Shown one piece after another: positions 25,351-36,999 of a DNA stretch of 64,000 nucleotides. Both the position numbers and the translations under genes were made by a program. The stretch comes from Halichoerus grypus (Eukaryota; Chordata; Mammalia; Carnivora; Phocidae). Where the stretch lies: positions 17,998,775-18,062,774 of the forward strand of contig NC_135717.1 of NCBI RefSeq assembly GCF_964656455.1, given 5' to 3'. The number at the start of each line of letters is the position of its first letter. Positions within the stretch are counted from its first letter, which is position 1. Under the pieces are notes generated by a model, which saw only the letters and a program-made list of their open reading frames with translations, was not told the origin of the DNA and searched no databases.

Positions 25351-26019
25351 CAAGTTTGTCCCACCATTTCCCACTAGAGCGGCCACTTTTCCACAAAGCA
25401 GTACATGAAATTTTGGTTATCTTAACGGCTCCGGAAGTCACTATTTTTTCTTGGGCTTCTGTGATATGGACTCTGCCACAATTTCTTTTTCCCGAGGAAA
25501 GAGTTTGCTTTTGAAACTTGCCTTTGGGGCTTTGCAGTGCCACCAGCCAGCTCGGGAGCACATCAGATGTGACATTTGATGGAGGCGATGCTGCCATCTG
25601 GTCCAGGTGTCTGTATCTTCCTTTTGGGGGCAACTGGGGCTTGCAGCTGATTGCAGCTGTCAAGTTCAATGCCCGAGACAAGCTTTTGATTTTGCCAGGT
25701 GTGTCTGTAAGGACGGGCAGGGCTGGGCAAGAGTCTGTCACTTGCCGGGTACAGAGGTGGCTTCTGGGAGCTCTGTCTAGATGGGTCTCCACCGCTGCTG
25801 CCCTCAAAATAGCAGAGGGAATTTCAAGGAAGACTTTCTTGGGTCCAGAGCAGCTTGGCATTTTTATTAGATCAAAATCACATCCAACAGAGAACTGCTC
25901 AAGTCTGCTTCCTTGATTAAAATGGAAACAGACAATATTTCTGAAATAAACACCAACTTGCCAGGCACCCAGATGGGTATGCGGCTTGGAGACATCTGAG
26001 ACCCGGGGCCCTGGGGGCT

Positions 26020-26185
26020 GAGAGATCCAGGCCAGCGTTCACATCAGAATCACCTGAGGGGCTCCCTAAAGTGCGGATTGCCAGGCCCCATCTCTGAGTC
26101 TCTCAGTTCCTGGCTCAAGAGGGCTGGGGTGGGGCCTGGCGATCTGCATTCCCAACGGGTCCCACGTGACTCTGTTTCTGCTGCT
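26020..26185 (+). mobile_element. MER5-type DNA transposon (hAT-Charlie)
   Basis: CATCAGAATCACCTGAGGGG, CGGATTGCCAGGCCCC, GGCTGGGGTGGGGCCTGGC and CTGCATTCCCAACGGG match MER5A order. No transposase: a non-autonomous relic. Confidence 0.85.
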
Positions 26186-26679
26186 CTGTGGACAAGCTTC
26201 TGAGCAGGACTCGGCCCCGAGCCAGTACTTATCCCTCCGAAGCTGCGGCCAGGAGCCAGTCTGCATTTTGTCCCTTGCTTGGGCCCTTCGGTGGCTTCTG
26301 CGTGGAAACAGGTGCTTCTAGGGCCAACTCCTCTTCAATCCATCCTCCTAAGACAGTTTCGATGCTGTCTCCCCCAACCCCTCCTCCTAGCTCCCCAAGC
26401 TGCTGTGGTGGCCCCCCGGGCAGGTGTCAGGCTCTGTGCTGAGAGATGTCGTGGGGACAGGCCCAGGGCCTAGCCCCCGGTCGGTCATCAGCAGGTTTCC
26501 GGCAAATGATTTAGCTCCCTTAGGCCTCCTGTAGTAGTTGCTGTAATGGAGATTTCCATTTTACAGGGAAAGATACTTGGGGTCAGAGAAACAAGGTCAT
26601 TTGTCCTGGGTCACAAATCTGGGCGACTTGCTGTGCTTTTGTTCTTTTCTTTGACCATTTTTTGCCCAGAAATACTTGG

Positions 26680-26785
26680 CGGGGGGGAGTTGTTCAAATA
26701 CAGATTTCCCTGGAGATTCCAATTCCTTGGTTTGGGGCAGGGCTGAGGGATCTGCATCAGGTAAGTCTGCTGCTCAGGGGGAGCC
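26680..26785 (+). mobile_element. MER5-like fragment
   Basis: ACAGATTTCCCTGGAGATTC, TTGGGGCAGGGCTGAGG and ATCTGCATCAGGTAAG resemble the middle of a MER5 element. Degenerate. Confidence 0.45.
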
Positions 26786-27224
26786 CCCGGGTGCAGGATG
26801 AACCCCGTCCCCCTGAGGGCGCTGCTCAGCCTTTTCCCTGCTGGCGTCCAGCATCTTGGGCCACCACAGTCCCCCACTCCTCACCCTGCCAGCCGCCGGT
26901 GCCCTGCTTTCCAGCCACACAGACCTTCTCGCTCCCCCCTCCCTAGGCCACCAACGGTGCTAGGTTTTTCACACCTTCTGAAAACCTCATTTACCTGCCA
27001 AGAACCTATTTCACACTGTTCCTTCTGCCTGAAAAGACCTGCTCCCTTCCTCTGCTGGGCGAGAAACAAACCCTAGTCATGGAATTGTGAGCTTCACAGT
27101 GCTTTCCAAGTCTAGTTCAAATGTCCAGGGGATGGCAGCCTGTCCCCCCTCCCCCCATCAGAGTTGGTCATGTTCATCTCTGCATTGTCCTGTCCTGGGG
27201 CTCACGTCTACAAGGTGGGATTTT

Positions 27225-27410
27225 ATGGTGGTTACAAGCCCGGCCTTTGGAGGCTGCCTATTGTTCAAATCCAGCAGTGAGACTCTGGACAAATGACTTA
27301 ACCTGTCTGGGCCTCGCTTTCCTCATCTGTAAAATGGGCATAGTAATGGCACCTCACTCATATTTCTGAGGATTAAATGGGCCAGTGCACATGAGGCGCA
27401 GTGAATGGCT
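27225..27410 (+). mobile_element. MIR SINE, nearly full length
   Basis: GCCTTTGGAGGCTGCC, CTGGACAAATGACTTAACC, TCATCTGTAAAATGGGC and TGAGGATTAAATGGGCC in forward MIR order. Confidence 0.85.
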
Positions 27411-27824
27411 CCTGCCGCGCTAAGAGCTGTAGACGCGTGTGCTCTCGTCACTTCCGCATGTATGTGTCTGTCTCCCTCACAAGCCCTGGCGGGTGTCTCA
27501 CTCCTGTCTGCCGACCCAGCACCCGCTGTGGAGGCTGACACACAGTACGTGCCCAACAGATGTTTCATAAGAGAATGAAGGAATCCGTGGTCCTGGGAGA
27601 GGTGGCAGGTTAAGTGGATTCAACCTGATCCTAAGTGCGGAAAACAGATGGGGAGCACGACATGGCTCAGCAGCGTGGGGTCCCCAAAAGATGGACTCCA
27701 GCAAGGACAAGGATGGGGCCCCCATTTGATCTCCTAAGACAGGCTGCCCCCAAGGTAGACCACAAAACCCAACTTCCCCTCCACATGGATCTCACACACA
27801 TCTGCTCTTCTTCCCAAATCTTTC

Positions 27825-27970
27825 CATGTTCATTCATTTAATGGATCTACATTATCAGCAGTGTGCGTGGAATTGAACGAGGTGCTAGGGACAGAGCAAT
27901 GAAGAGCAGCATGGCTGGTCTGTGTCCCCACATTACATGCAGCCTAGTAGGGGAAACTGGGAGGAATCGA
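27825..27970 (-). mobile_element. L2 LINE remnant, reverse orientation
   Basis: GAGGTGCTAGGGACAGAGC, AATGAAGAGCAGCATGG and CATGCAGCCTAGTAGGGG resemble a reversed L2 3' end. Confidence 0.55.
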
Positions 27971-29229
27971 GTAAATGGCTATTACTAAATATGCCAGAGT
28001 CTTTGACGTGCCCTGAGGATACAGATCTACAGCGCAGGGTTGACTTGGAGAAGCAGCCATAGGGCCCTTGTCAAGGTGGCGACATTTTAGGACTGGAAAA
28101 GGGACGATGGTGTCACTAGCTGAAGGGTCTCCAAAGCCAGACACCTCAGTGCCAGCCTCGATTAATTTCTCCATCACTCCCCTCATCCCGTCTCTCTCTA
28201 GAGGAGAGAATTCGAGGTGGGGCAGCTAGACAGTAGGCTCTGACTGGGCCCGCGGGCCCTCAGGAGAGGCCGTCAGCACCTCGGACAGCAGATGCGGGGG
28301 GCAGGGGGTGGGGCAGGGGTTGTGGCGTTCATCTGTCTCTCCCGTGCCAGGCCGGGCTGGGCTGCTGTGGGGTCAGAAACACCAATACCAGCCACTTGCC
28401 CACCGTCATCAATTCCTTTACCAGCTTCAGAGCACCTTGGACAAGTTACATCCCCTGTAAGTGCCCCCATTTCCCCTTCGACACATTTGCGGTGGCACTA
28501 GCAGACTTGGCTTTCAAGGGCCCTTCCAACTCAGCGAATCCATTCCGGAACAGAGGATGTGACAGCATGCAGTTCAGCAGAGCTGAGATCTGAACCCCTG
28601 GGATCTTGGTGCCCTGGGGGGGTTCATGACAGTGATTTCCCACTGATCTATGGAGAAGTGAGGACGGAAGAGATAGGACATTAAATGTGTTCATGTTCAT
28701 TTGGGCCAAATACTCTGCTAAGCCTGGTTGCTTCCAAAGGAATTTAAAACACAGCATTTGCTATCAACCCTCCGAGTGGCACCTTGGACAGATCTCTTCC
28801 CACCCTTGGGCCGTGGCTCCCTGTCTTTGAAGAGAGGTGGTTGAATCCAACCCCCTCCCATACAGGCATTTTGCTATTTCTACATCGATCTGAAGTCGGA
28901 TAACGAAGGACTGACTTCTAGCAGGGGGCCTGCCGGGCCTGCCAAGCCCTTTGTGACTCACATCCATTGCAGGTTCAGAGAGGACAAGGTACTTGTCAGC
29001 AGTCACACAGCTTAAAAAAAAGACTGACACAGCTTGTAAGCAGTGGAGCCTGGATTTGAATCTTTGACTGCAAGACTGCAATTATAGTTTTTCCCCCTAA
29101 GCCCATATCCACAAGAGGAGAGACTGACCAAGGAGCACCTCATAATGTACAGAATCTCAGAATAGGAAGGGCAGGCAAAGCTCATTCTCCAGGCTTAGGA
29201 ATTACTCTGTCCTCCTCCCGCATGATTTC

Positions 29230-29620
29230 TTCATTTGTTATAAAGGGTCAGCTCAGGACTTGCTGTGTGCGTGGCCAGGTGAGGGGGGCCAAGGCTCCGG
29301 GATGAAAGCAGACCCAGTCCCTGCCTGCACTGGGTCCCCAACACAAAGTGACAAGCCCAGGGAGAGAGAGATCAGCAACGTGTCGTGGGGTCACGGGGGG
29401 AGCGAAGCCTGTGCCTGTGAAGTTGTGGGATGCTTCCCAGAGGGGGAGTATTTGAAAGACAAGTGGGGGATTCGGTAGCCAGGAAACAGCAGGGAAGGGC
29501 ATCGGGCCGAGGGACCAGAATGTGTAAAGCCATGGCACAGAGTCATGGAACAAGGATGCAGGTTGGGAAGTAGAGGTCAGAACTGGCCAGCCCCGAGATG
29601 CTACTTGGTCCACAGATGGT
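29230..29620 (-). mobile_element. L2 LINE remnant, reverse orientation
   Basis: TGCTGTGTGCGTGGCCAGGTG, GCAGACCCAGTCCCTGCCTG and GATGCTTCCCAGAGGGGGAG follow the reversed L2 pattern. Weaker match than the other copies. Confidence 0.5.
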
Positions 29621-31014
29621 TGTAAATGTTTTAAAAGCCTTAGTTGTCAGTATTGAAAATCTAGGAGATTTTATTTCGAAATTCTGATTTTCAGTTTCTC
29701 TGAGCTTTTTGGAAGATCTGAGCCCACATTCTCCATGGCAACAATTGGTGAGAGCTGAAGGATGGCTGATTTGCCCATTTATGTCATTTGGTTAGGCCTC
29801 GTAGACATTTTGAGGTGGTATTCTCCAATCTACAGCATCAGGTGCTTCCCCCGTCCCCTGCCGCCACCCCCAGCTAGTGACTAGCCCAAAAGTAAAGATA
29901 CTGGAAGATGGGAAGTGCGTGGGGGTTGTGGTGGCCTGGGGGGCACTCCTCAGGCGGGAGGACGGAGCTCCCTACTCTCCACTGTAAATGGCTCTGGGCC
30001 CCAAGCCCCTCCCGGGAGGCCGAAGACAAAAGGAGGGTCCCAGTTCCTCAGTGACAAATCCACTTCTGGATCCAGGGAACAAGCAGCCTGATTTTAACTC
30101 AAGGAAGGATGGGGATCATGGCCTTTCCTTTTCCGTCAAAATGCACGATCCCTTTCTGTTCCAGCAGACTCTCTGGGGTTTGGCCTGTTGGCAATGGTGA
30201 GAGCAGCTACCTTCACTTTTAAATATTCATTTAGAAAAACAATCAAACCTTTCTGCACATCAAATATTTGCTTCTAGATTTTTTTTTTTTAAATCCAAAC
30301 ACCTATATCTTGGCAGCGTTCACTTCCAAAGAATGCAACTATTTCAGTTGCTGAGGCCAAAACAGACATTTTTCCTGAGGCCAAATGGTTCCAGAATGTT
30401 TGCCAAATATTTCCCACCCTTTTAAAAATACAGTAAAATTAGCAAAGCACTAACATTAAAGAATATTAAAACCAGAAAAAACATCAAAGCACAAAACCCC
30501 ACAACCACCCCCTAAACTGGCACAACCGTCCTCCCCTTTGCCCGTGGCCTTCCAGCCCTTGCCATGAGGGAGACTGTCCCAACAGTCAGAGCTGCTTTGG
30601 GGGTGGGGGAAAGGTAATGAGCTGTCTGTCTGTAGAGGTATGCAAGCAAGAGCTTGGCTTCAGCAGGAATTCCCAGCTCAGTGGGGCTTGCTACAAAGAG
30701 CCTGTCTGACCGTAAAGGATGACAAGAATGAGCCTCCATTAGAGCTCAGAGTAGAAAAACCAATGAATGTCTTTAATGAGGAAATTCAGTCCAGCTGCTT
30801 ATCCTTGCTGAGTGTCCGTTCCCTCATCTGTAAAATGGGTGCTAGCTACTTCCCAGGCTTGTGAGGCTAGAATCAAGTAGGGTATAGACCGTGAACGCTC
30901 AGTGGCTGTTGGTTTTCTCTCTGGCCCCCCAGCCCACCCACCATGCCAGTCTCTCCCTCAGTTTTCCTCTCTGCTTCCACCTCCACTGAGCCATCACGGA
31001 GCATCTGCCGAGGG

Positions 31015-31290
31015 TCAAGCCATCATTCTCCTTGGCTCATGGTCTGATGGGGGCCACGCTAGGGAGTGCCACTGGGAGGGGCAGCTCCAGGATGAGGGAA
31101 ACAGCCAAGGGCCTCAAAGAGACATGGGGGGGGCTTCCTGTAGGAGGGCAGATGTGAGCTGGGCCTTGAGGGTGTGATTCACAATAGGTACAAGGACATG
31201 TTAGCAGGTCGCAGTGTGGGGATGGACATGGTTCCCGCATGTCAGAGACGTTAAGGAAGCATTTGAGTGAAGGCAGGGAGCGGGCTTCCG
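31015..31290 (-). mobile_element. L2 LINE remnant, reverse orientation
   Basis: GGTCTGATGGGGGCCAC, GGGGGCTTCCTGTAGGAGG, GAGCTGGGCCTTGAGGGTG follow the reversed L2 pattern. Confidence 0.5.
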
Positions 31291-31559
31291 AGAACCCAGG
31301 GAGAGAGGAGTGAGCTTGTTGGATGGGGACCACCTGCCTTCTGCTTGCCCAGGCCCCTGGGAGCAGTGGGCACTGGTGGACGTGGTGCAGTCTCTGCCAC
31401 CTGCCTGGGGCCAGGGCGCTGCTCGGAGTCACTTTGGGCACCCATGCACGGATTCTCAGTCCCTGGGGTCACGTAGGGACTGGGGCCAGGAGTTGTGTAC
31501 GCTTGTTCTCCTTCTAACCCTCCCCCAGCTCCTTGAACATGTGGAGACGCAGTGTGGCT

Positions 31560-32095
31560 CAGGGAAGCCTGGTGGGGCGGTGGGTGGGGTTACGGTCTGG
31601 CTGGGCAGGGTGGCTGGGGAGATGGGTGGGCAGGGGAGGGAGGGGGGCAGGAGGCTGGAGGGTCGTGGATGGGTGCGCGGTGGTGAGTTGGTGGATGTGG
31701 CAGCAGGTTGGCAACTGGGCAAGTGGGCGGGTGAGGTAGAGGGTGGGTGAGTGGGAGGCTAGGAGGATGTTCCCAGTTGCAGGCCGATGCGGCTGTGGGA
31801 AGTTGGGCTGCTGGGGGTGTTAATGGGGCGGGAGGAGGATGGATGGTGTGTTGACAGGTGGGAGGTGCACGAGTGGGTTTGGGACTGTGGGTGGGAAGAG
31901 TGTGTCTGAGTGGGGTGGTGGGCACCTTGGCCCGTGGGAGGTGGATGGCAGTGGGTATCGGCGGGGGTATGTCGAGGTGGGTGGGTGATGGGGGCCTGGA
32001 TGGTGAGCTGGTGAGTGAGGCGGGAGGTAGGGAGCTGGGCGTGGGCTGACAGATGGGTGGGCGATGGGTGCGTGGCTGGAGGAGGGCAGCCTTGC
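31560..32095 (+). repeat. GSG1L: G-rich degenerate minisatellite before the GSG1L terminal exon
   Basis: About 530 bp of loosely repeated GGTGGG, GGATGGGTG and GGGCAGG words on the GSG1L sense strand, stopping just before the acceptor at 32121. Many runs of three or more G could form G-quadruplexes in the pre-mRNA. Confidence 0.85.
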
Positions 32096-32102
32096 GTACT
32101 GA

Positions 32103-32219
<117 letters not shown>

Positions 32220-32670
32220 CCGCGACCCGGCGTGGCCCCAGACCTCAGGCCGCCCGCCACAAGACTGCTCTGGTGCCCCCGGGAAGCTGGCCTGTGTGCT
32301 GGGAACCCAGCCAGCCCGCGCGGGAGACACAGGCCTGCCCTCCCCCTGCCGCCTGGGGCTCAGGGCCCTGGACACGGAGCCGGGGTGGCCTGACCGAGTG
32401 CACAGCGCTGCGCATGGCGACTCTGGGACAGCAACCCCTGACTCTTGCCACCGTCACACGCAGCACCCTGTCCGGTGCAGCTGGGATGCCACGAAAGACA
32501 CGGCCGTTGGCCACGGAAAGCCGGCCGGGAAGTTCAGGGCGTGTCCGGCGGCGCGGAGCCCTGCATGAGGCAGGGAGCGGGTGGGGCTTCCCGGCGTTGG
32601 CACCACGGGGTGGGGGGGCCCACAGCAGGCACACAGCAGGGGCACAATAAATGCTTGTTGAACCTGTTTT
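32220..32670 (+). other. GSG1L: GSG1L 3' untranslated region (end inferred)
   Basis: GC-rich non-coding sequence between the GSG1L stop and the first good poly(A) signal. The 3' end is inferred: cleavage would fall 10-30 nt after the AATAAA, just before a GT-rich stretch (TTGCTATGTGTGG). A longer form cannot be excluded; another AATAAA occurs at 35232-35237, but in an unrelated AT-rich block. Confidence 0.7.
32646..32651 (+). promoter_or_regulatory. GSG1L: Poly(A) signal AATAAA for GSG1L
   Basis: Canonical AATAAA 427 nt after the stop codon, with a U/GU-rich element after the expected cleavage point. The surrounding words (ACACAGCAGG, CACAATAAATGCTTGTTGAA) resemble the 3' end of L2/MIR elements, so the signal is probably transposon-derived. 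Confidence 0.75.
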
Positions 32671-33044
32671 CTTGCTATGTGTGGAGGCCAGTTGCTCTCT
32701 GGGCTGTGGCTGCCCCCCAGGGCCCCACCCTGTCGGGTCCTCAAGGAGCCTGAAGGTGGGACAGCCTGAGGGTGCTGGGGTCAGGGCCAGACACTGAGGT
32801 GCCGGAAGGAAGGAGGGAGTCCAGAGTGGAAGCTGGGTCTGGGGGGTCGGGGTCAGGGCGGAGCCAGGCTGGCAGGCTGCCTTGGATTCCAGAGGGTGGG
32901 CAAGGTAGGGATGGGACAGGCAGGTGGGAAATGTGGGAGACAGGCCCTCAAGCCCAGGCCCTAAGCTGTCCTGACCCCATGGGGACCCTTGACCCTGTGT
33001 CTAGAGCTACCTTTACATCAAGTCCTGGGGCTTAGGTGCCTGGG

Positions 33045-33160
33045 GAAACATCCCTATTATAAGGATGAGGGAACTTAGGGTCACAGAGATGAAGTAACTT
33101 GCCCAAGATCACAGAGCTAGTGAATGGCAGAGATGGGGTCAGAACCAGGACTTTAAGAAG
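33045..33160 (-). mobile_element. MIR SINE (intergenic)
   Basis: GAGATGAAGTAACTTGCCC, AAGATCACAGAGCTAGTGAATG and GGGGTCAGAACC in reversed MIR order. Confidence 0.85.
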
Positions 33161-33214
33161 CCTCATCCCTTTCCAGAAGGATTTCTAGAGCTTTCCCCCA
33201 AGTAGAGAATGTTT

Positions 33215-33705
33215 CTTCATCCTTCCATAAGTCCATCCATCATCCATCCATTATTCATCCTCCATCATCTGTCCATCAATCCTCCATCATCCTCACATCC
33301 ATCCTCCATCATGCACACATCCATCCTCCATCATCTGTCCATCATCTATCCATCCATCCATCCATCCATCTATCCATCCAACCATCCATCCATCCATCAT
33401 CCATCCATCCATCCATCCATCCATCACCAGCCCATCTATCCATCCTTCATCCTCCATTCATCAATCTATCCATCCATCCATTCATCCATCCGTCCATCTA
33501 TCCATCCATCCTCCATCCATCATCCATCCATCCATCCATCCATCCATCACCAGCCCATCTATCCATCCTTCACCCTCCATTCATCATCTATCTATCCATC
33601 CATCCATCCATTCATCCGTCTGTCCATCTATCCATCCATCCTCCATCCATCATCCATCATCCATCCATCATCCACCCATCCATCATCTATCATCCATCCA
33701 TCCTC
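33215..33705 (+). repeat. CATC/ATCC tetranucleotide array with 123-bp higher-order unit
   Basis: About 490 bp of CATC units between GSG1L and KATNIP. A variant block CACCAGCCCATCTATCC recurs at 33425 and 33548, giving a 123-bp higher-order period of two copies, with partial further copies. Confidence 0.97.
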
Positions 33706-33799
33706 CGCTTACCAGATGTCATCCTTCCCTGTATCAGACGTCCGTCCATCTTCCTTCCGCGTATGACCCATCCTAATTATTTAACTATCCATGTATCCA

Positions 33800-33930
33800 T
33801 CTATCTGGTGATACAGTTCATTGTGCCCCTACTATGTGCCAAGCGCTGCGGTAGGCACTTGAGATAGGATATTGAGCCATCCAGATGGGTGTCTGTCCTC
33901 ACAGATGGGCGTGACAGAGAACGAGACAGA
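33800..33930 (-). mobile_element. L2 LINE remnant, reverse orientation (intergenic)
   Basis: GTGCCCCTACTATGTGCCAAG, GCGGTAGGCACTTGAGATA and GTCTGTCCTCACAGATGG are reversed L2 3' words. Confidence 0.7.
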
Positions 33931-33954
33931 TGGTTGTTGTACGGTGTGTGGTGT

Positions 33955-34175
33955 GTTTGGTGCCCGGCTCTGGGGTCAGGCAACCTGCGTTTAGATTCCA
34001 ACACCTCCCCCTGAGACCTTAGGCAAGTGACCTAACCTCTCTGTGCCTCCTCTCCATGGGCCATGGGGACGATCAGTACACCTACCTCTTACAGCTGTCC
34101 TGAGGGCTAACTGAGCTACGGCATGTGAGGCATTTAGAACAGGGCCTGGCACAGAGTGAGTGCTTTGTTGGTGTT
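33955..34175 (+). mobile_element. MIR SINE (intergenic), nearly full length
   Basis: CGGCTCTGGGGTCAGGC, TAGGCAAGTGACCTAACC, CCTGAGGGCTAACTGAGC and GGGCCTGGCACAGAGTGAG in forward MIR order. Confidence 0.85.
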
Positions 34176-36149
34176 TGCTCTTATCTTGATGGGGGAAAGT
34201 CAGGGGCTGTGGGATCCCAAAGGCAGCACCTGCTGGGGGAGGGGGGAGGAGGCGGTGGTCAGGAGGGCTCCTTCGGGAAAAAGATATTTAAGCCAAGACA
34301 TGAAGGTTGTCTAGATGTCAGGCAAGAGGAGAGAGAGGAAGAAAGTCGGAACATTACAGGAACCTTACAACAGCCTAGACAGCAGGTGTGGAGAGAGGGG
34401 AGGGTCACAGGGGGTGAGAAATCTGGCTGCAGAGGAGGTCGGGGGAGCCAGGCCAGAGGGACGTGAAGCCTCCCTAGGAAGCTTGGACTTACCCACAGTC
34501 CACAGCCGCGCTGTGCATTCTAGGAGGATCTCTGCTGCCGTATCCCTCCCATGCTCGGAGGGAGAGAAGACAGTGGTCTGGTTCACAAAGTGGCCCCAGG
34601 GATGGGACAACGAGGGCAGAGTCAGGAGCCAGTCACGAGGGAAAAACAACAGACTGATGTGGAGGGAAAGTCGGCAAAGGCTCTCAGATTCCGGGCTTGG
34701 GTCAGGGGCGGGTCCAGATGGCTTGAGTCTCAAGTGCCAGGGGCACCCACGTGGAGGTGTGTGCTCACTCATTCACGCATGCATTCATTCATCAAGAGAG
34801 TCATTAATCCATTTTCCATTCAGTCAGTAAATATTGTGCACCTACTGTGTGCAGCGGGAGATGGGCCTGGGTGGGGGATTGGGGTCCACTGACAAAGATC
34901 TCGGAAGTCAGGACAAGGAGTTTGGGCTTTGGGTCCTTGGCAGGACGTGGGGCTGGGCTCCCAGGGCCCCGGGCATCTTGGGGCTCCTTCTCCTCAGCTG
35001 GGGTCCTTCTGTAGTTGGCGGCTGGACCACCAAAGCCCAGGACATGATTTTAATCGACACATGGGCACAATTTTAATCTATTTTAATAGTTGTGTTTATG
35101 TAAATGTGTATTAGGAAAAAATGTATAATGGGCACATTAGTGTCATGATTTCACCGATGCTGTTGCTTAGGACGAAACCAAAATAGGCATTTAAGTAAAA
35201 AGACAAAGAGCTGGCTTGAAGAAAAATATTCAATAAATAATCGTGCAAGTGGTATGTGATTATGGTATGCGGACGGCTCAGGCAAAGGCCTTTCTTAGCC
35301 CTGCATAAGTCCATCCATCAGTCCCCCCGTCCCTCTGGGCACCTGTCGGGCAGAGGGTGAGCCCCTGCTCTCCATCTCGTGGAGCCAACAGCAAGAAGGC
35401 TGCTCGTGAGGTGAAAGGAAGCATCGCCAGGCAGGCCCAAGCGTGGTCCCAGTGGCTCCCTACTGAGCGTTACTGGGAGGGGGGTCTTGATGCCGGGGGG
35501 CAAATGCATCTGGGAGGAGGGAAGACCACCCGGGCTGAAGGCAGGAGGTGCTTGGGTGTGCACGTAGAGGTCTGCCCCGGGTACCCGCACCCAGCATCCC
35601 TGTGTCCACGTTCCCCGGGCTCCTGTACACACACCAACCCCAACAAGCCTGAGTTAGCGCTCGGTGCCAAGTGTGTGTGCGCCCACTGGTCCTGAGCCCA
35701 CGCTCCCAGGGCGTGAGCTGGTCTTGGACACGGACTGGCCTGCACGTGCTCGGTGGCCCGCAGTGGGGGCTCTGCCCTCTTGTTGGCTCACACCACGCCC
35801 TCTCCCCGCGTGCAGGGGGCCGTGGGGGCCCTAGCTAAGGGCTAATGCGCAGGCCCAGGCCTCAGGAAGTGGAGGGGCTGACCTCTCTCCTTGGCTGGCG
35901 GATGTGATGGGCAGTCATCCCCGCCACCCTCACCGAAGCCAAACTCTCCCAGCCACACACTTGTCTCCCTCAGGTAATGGAAACGTCAACTTGATTCATG
36001 GGCATCCGTTCGCTGCAGCCAGGCCTGACTTGTCCTGTTGGGGAGGCTCATCCCTCGGGAGGAAGTGAGGACAGAGGAAAGCATCAGCGGCCATGGAGTT
36101 AGTTCAAATCCTGAGACCAAATCACAGACCTGCAGTGGGCCCCATTCGT

Positions 36150-36640
36150 CCCCGAACCACTCATGGAGGCTCTCCTGTGTGCCAGGCACAACGGGGCACC
36201 CGAGCCGCCACGGTGAGTCGGGAGGACACGGAGTTTGTATTCCAGTGAGGAGACTGACTACTCAAATCATTCGAACAACAAAAATATCACTTCCAAGCGT
36301 GAGAAGTGCTATGTAAGCGAACAAGGGAAGGCTCGGTTTATACTGGAACGGTGAGGGTGGGCCTCTCAGGAAGGGCCATGCAGCAGGGACTGAAGGAAGC
36401 AGCAAGGGAGTCTAGGTATAAGCCACAGCATGTGCAAAGGCCCTGGGGTTGAGAGGAATGTTGTGTGTGGCGCTGTGACAGGACACAGTGCTTGGAGCTC
36501 AAGGTGAGGGCATGAAGTCTGCTGCTGAGCAGTTGGTCTTCAGGGGTCGGAGCCGGTGGGGCCTGGGGGTGATGGCCAGGAGTGCGGCCTTCGCCTGGAA
36601 GGTTCCACAGGGAACCACTGGCAGGAGGATTTTTAGAGGA
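36150..36640 (-). mobile_element. L2 LINE remnant, reverse orientation (intergenic)
   Basis: CTCCTGTGTGCCAGGCACAAC, then TTGTATTCCAGTGAGGAGAC and GCATGTGCAAAGGCCCTGGG, the usual order of a long reversed L2 3' fragment. Confidence 0.7.
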
Positions 36641-36999
36641 GGACACAGCAAGTTCCTCCAGGTTGTATGGGGGAAGGCCTGGGAGATGGGGTGCAAGGCA
36701 GAGTCAGGGTGACCAGAGAGGGGGGCTGCAGCAGGTTCTGGCAGGACTTAGAGGCTTAGGCTGCGGGGGCACCAGGAATGAGCTAAGTCGCCCCAGTGCA
36801 GCTTGGGGCTGGGTGAGGGAACGAGGCACACCGGGGCTCGACTAGCTGTTCTCTGAGGCTCCTGTCTGGGCTTTGATGCTGTGCAGACGGGGACACCTTG
36901 GGCCACTCGGGGCCACGGCAGGAATCAGGAGAAGTGTCATCTGAGCGGATGAAGTGCGTGACCTCAAACCATAGGAGCCGCGGCCTGGGGCACACGGCT

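Noticed and set aside
25178..25861. A 227-codon open frame on the - strand
   Set aside because: It overlaps an L2 3' end, and I recognise no protein family. No splice context supports it.
33209..33766. A 185-codon open frame and a possible CRISPR-like periodic array
   Set aside because: Tetranucleotide microsatellite with a two-copy 123-bp higher-order unit. There are no conserved repeats separated by unique spacers, and the host is a mammal.
35232..35237. AATAAA as the main GSG1L poly(A) signal
   Set aside because: It lies 3 kb beyond the stop, past a microsatellite and in an AT-rich block. The hexamer at 32646 is closer and has a GT-rich element after it. Use of a distal site cannot be excluded.
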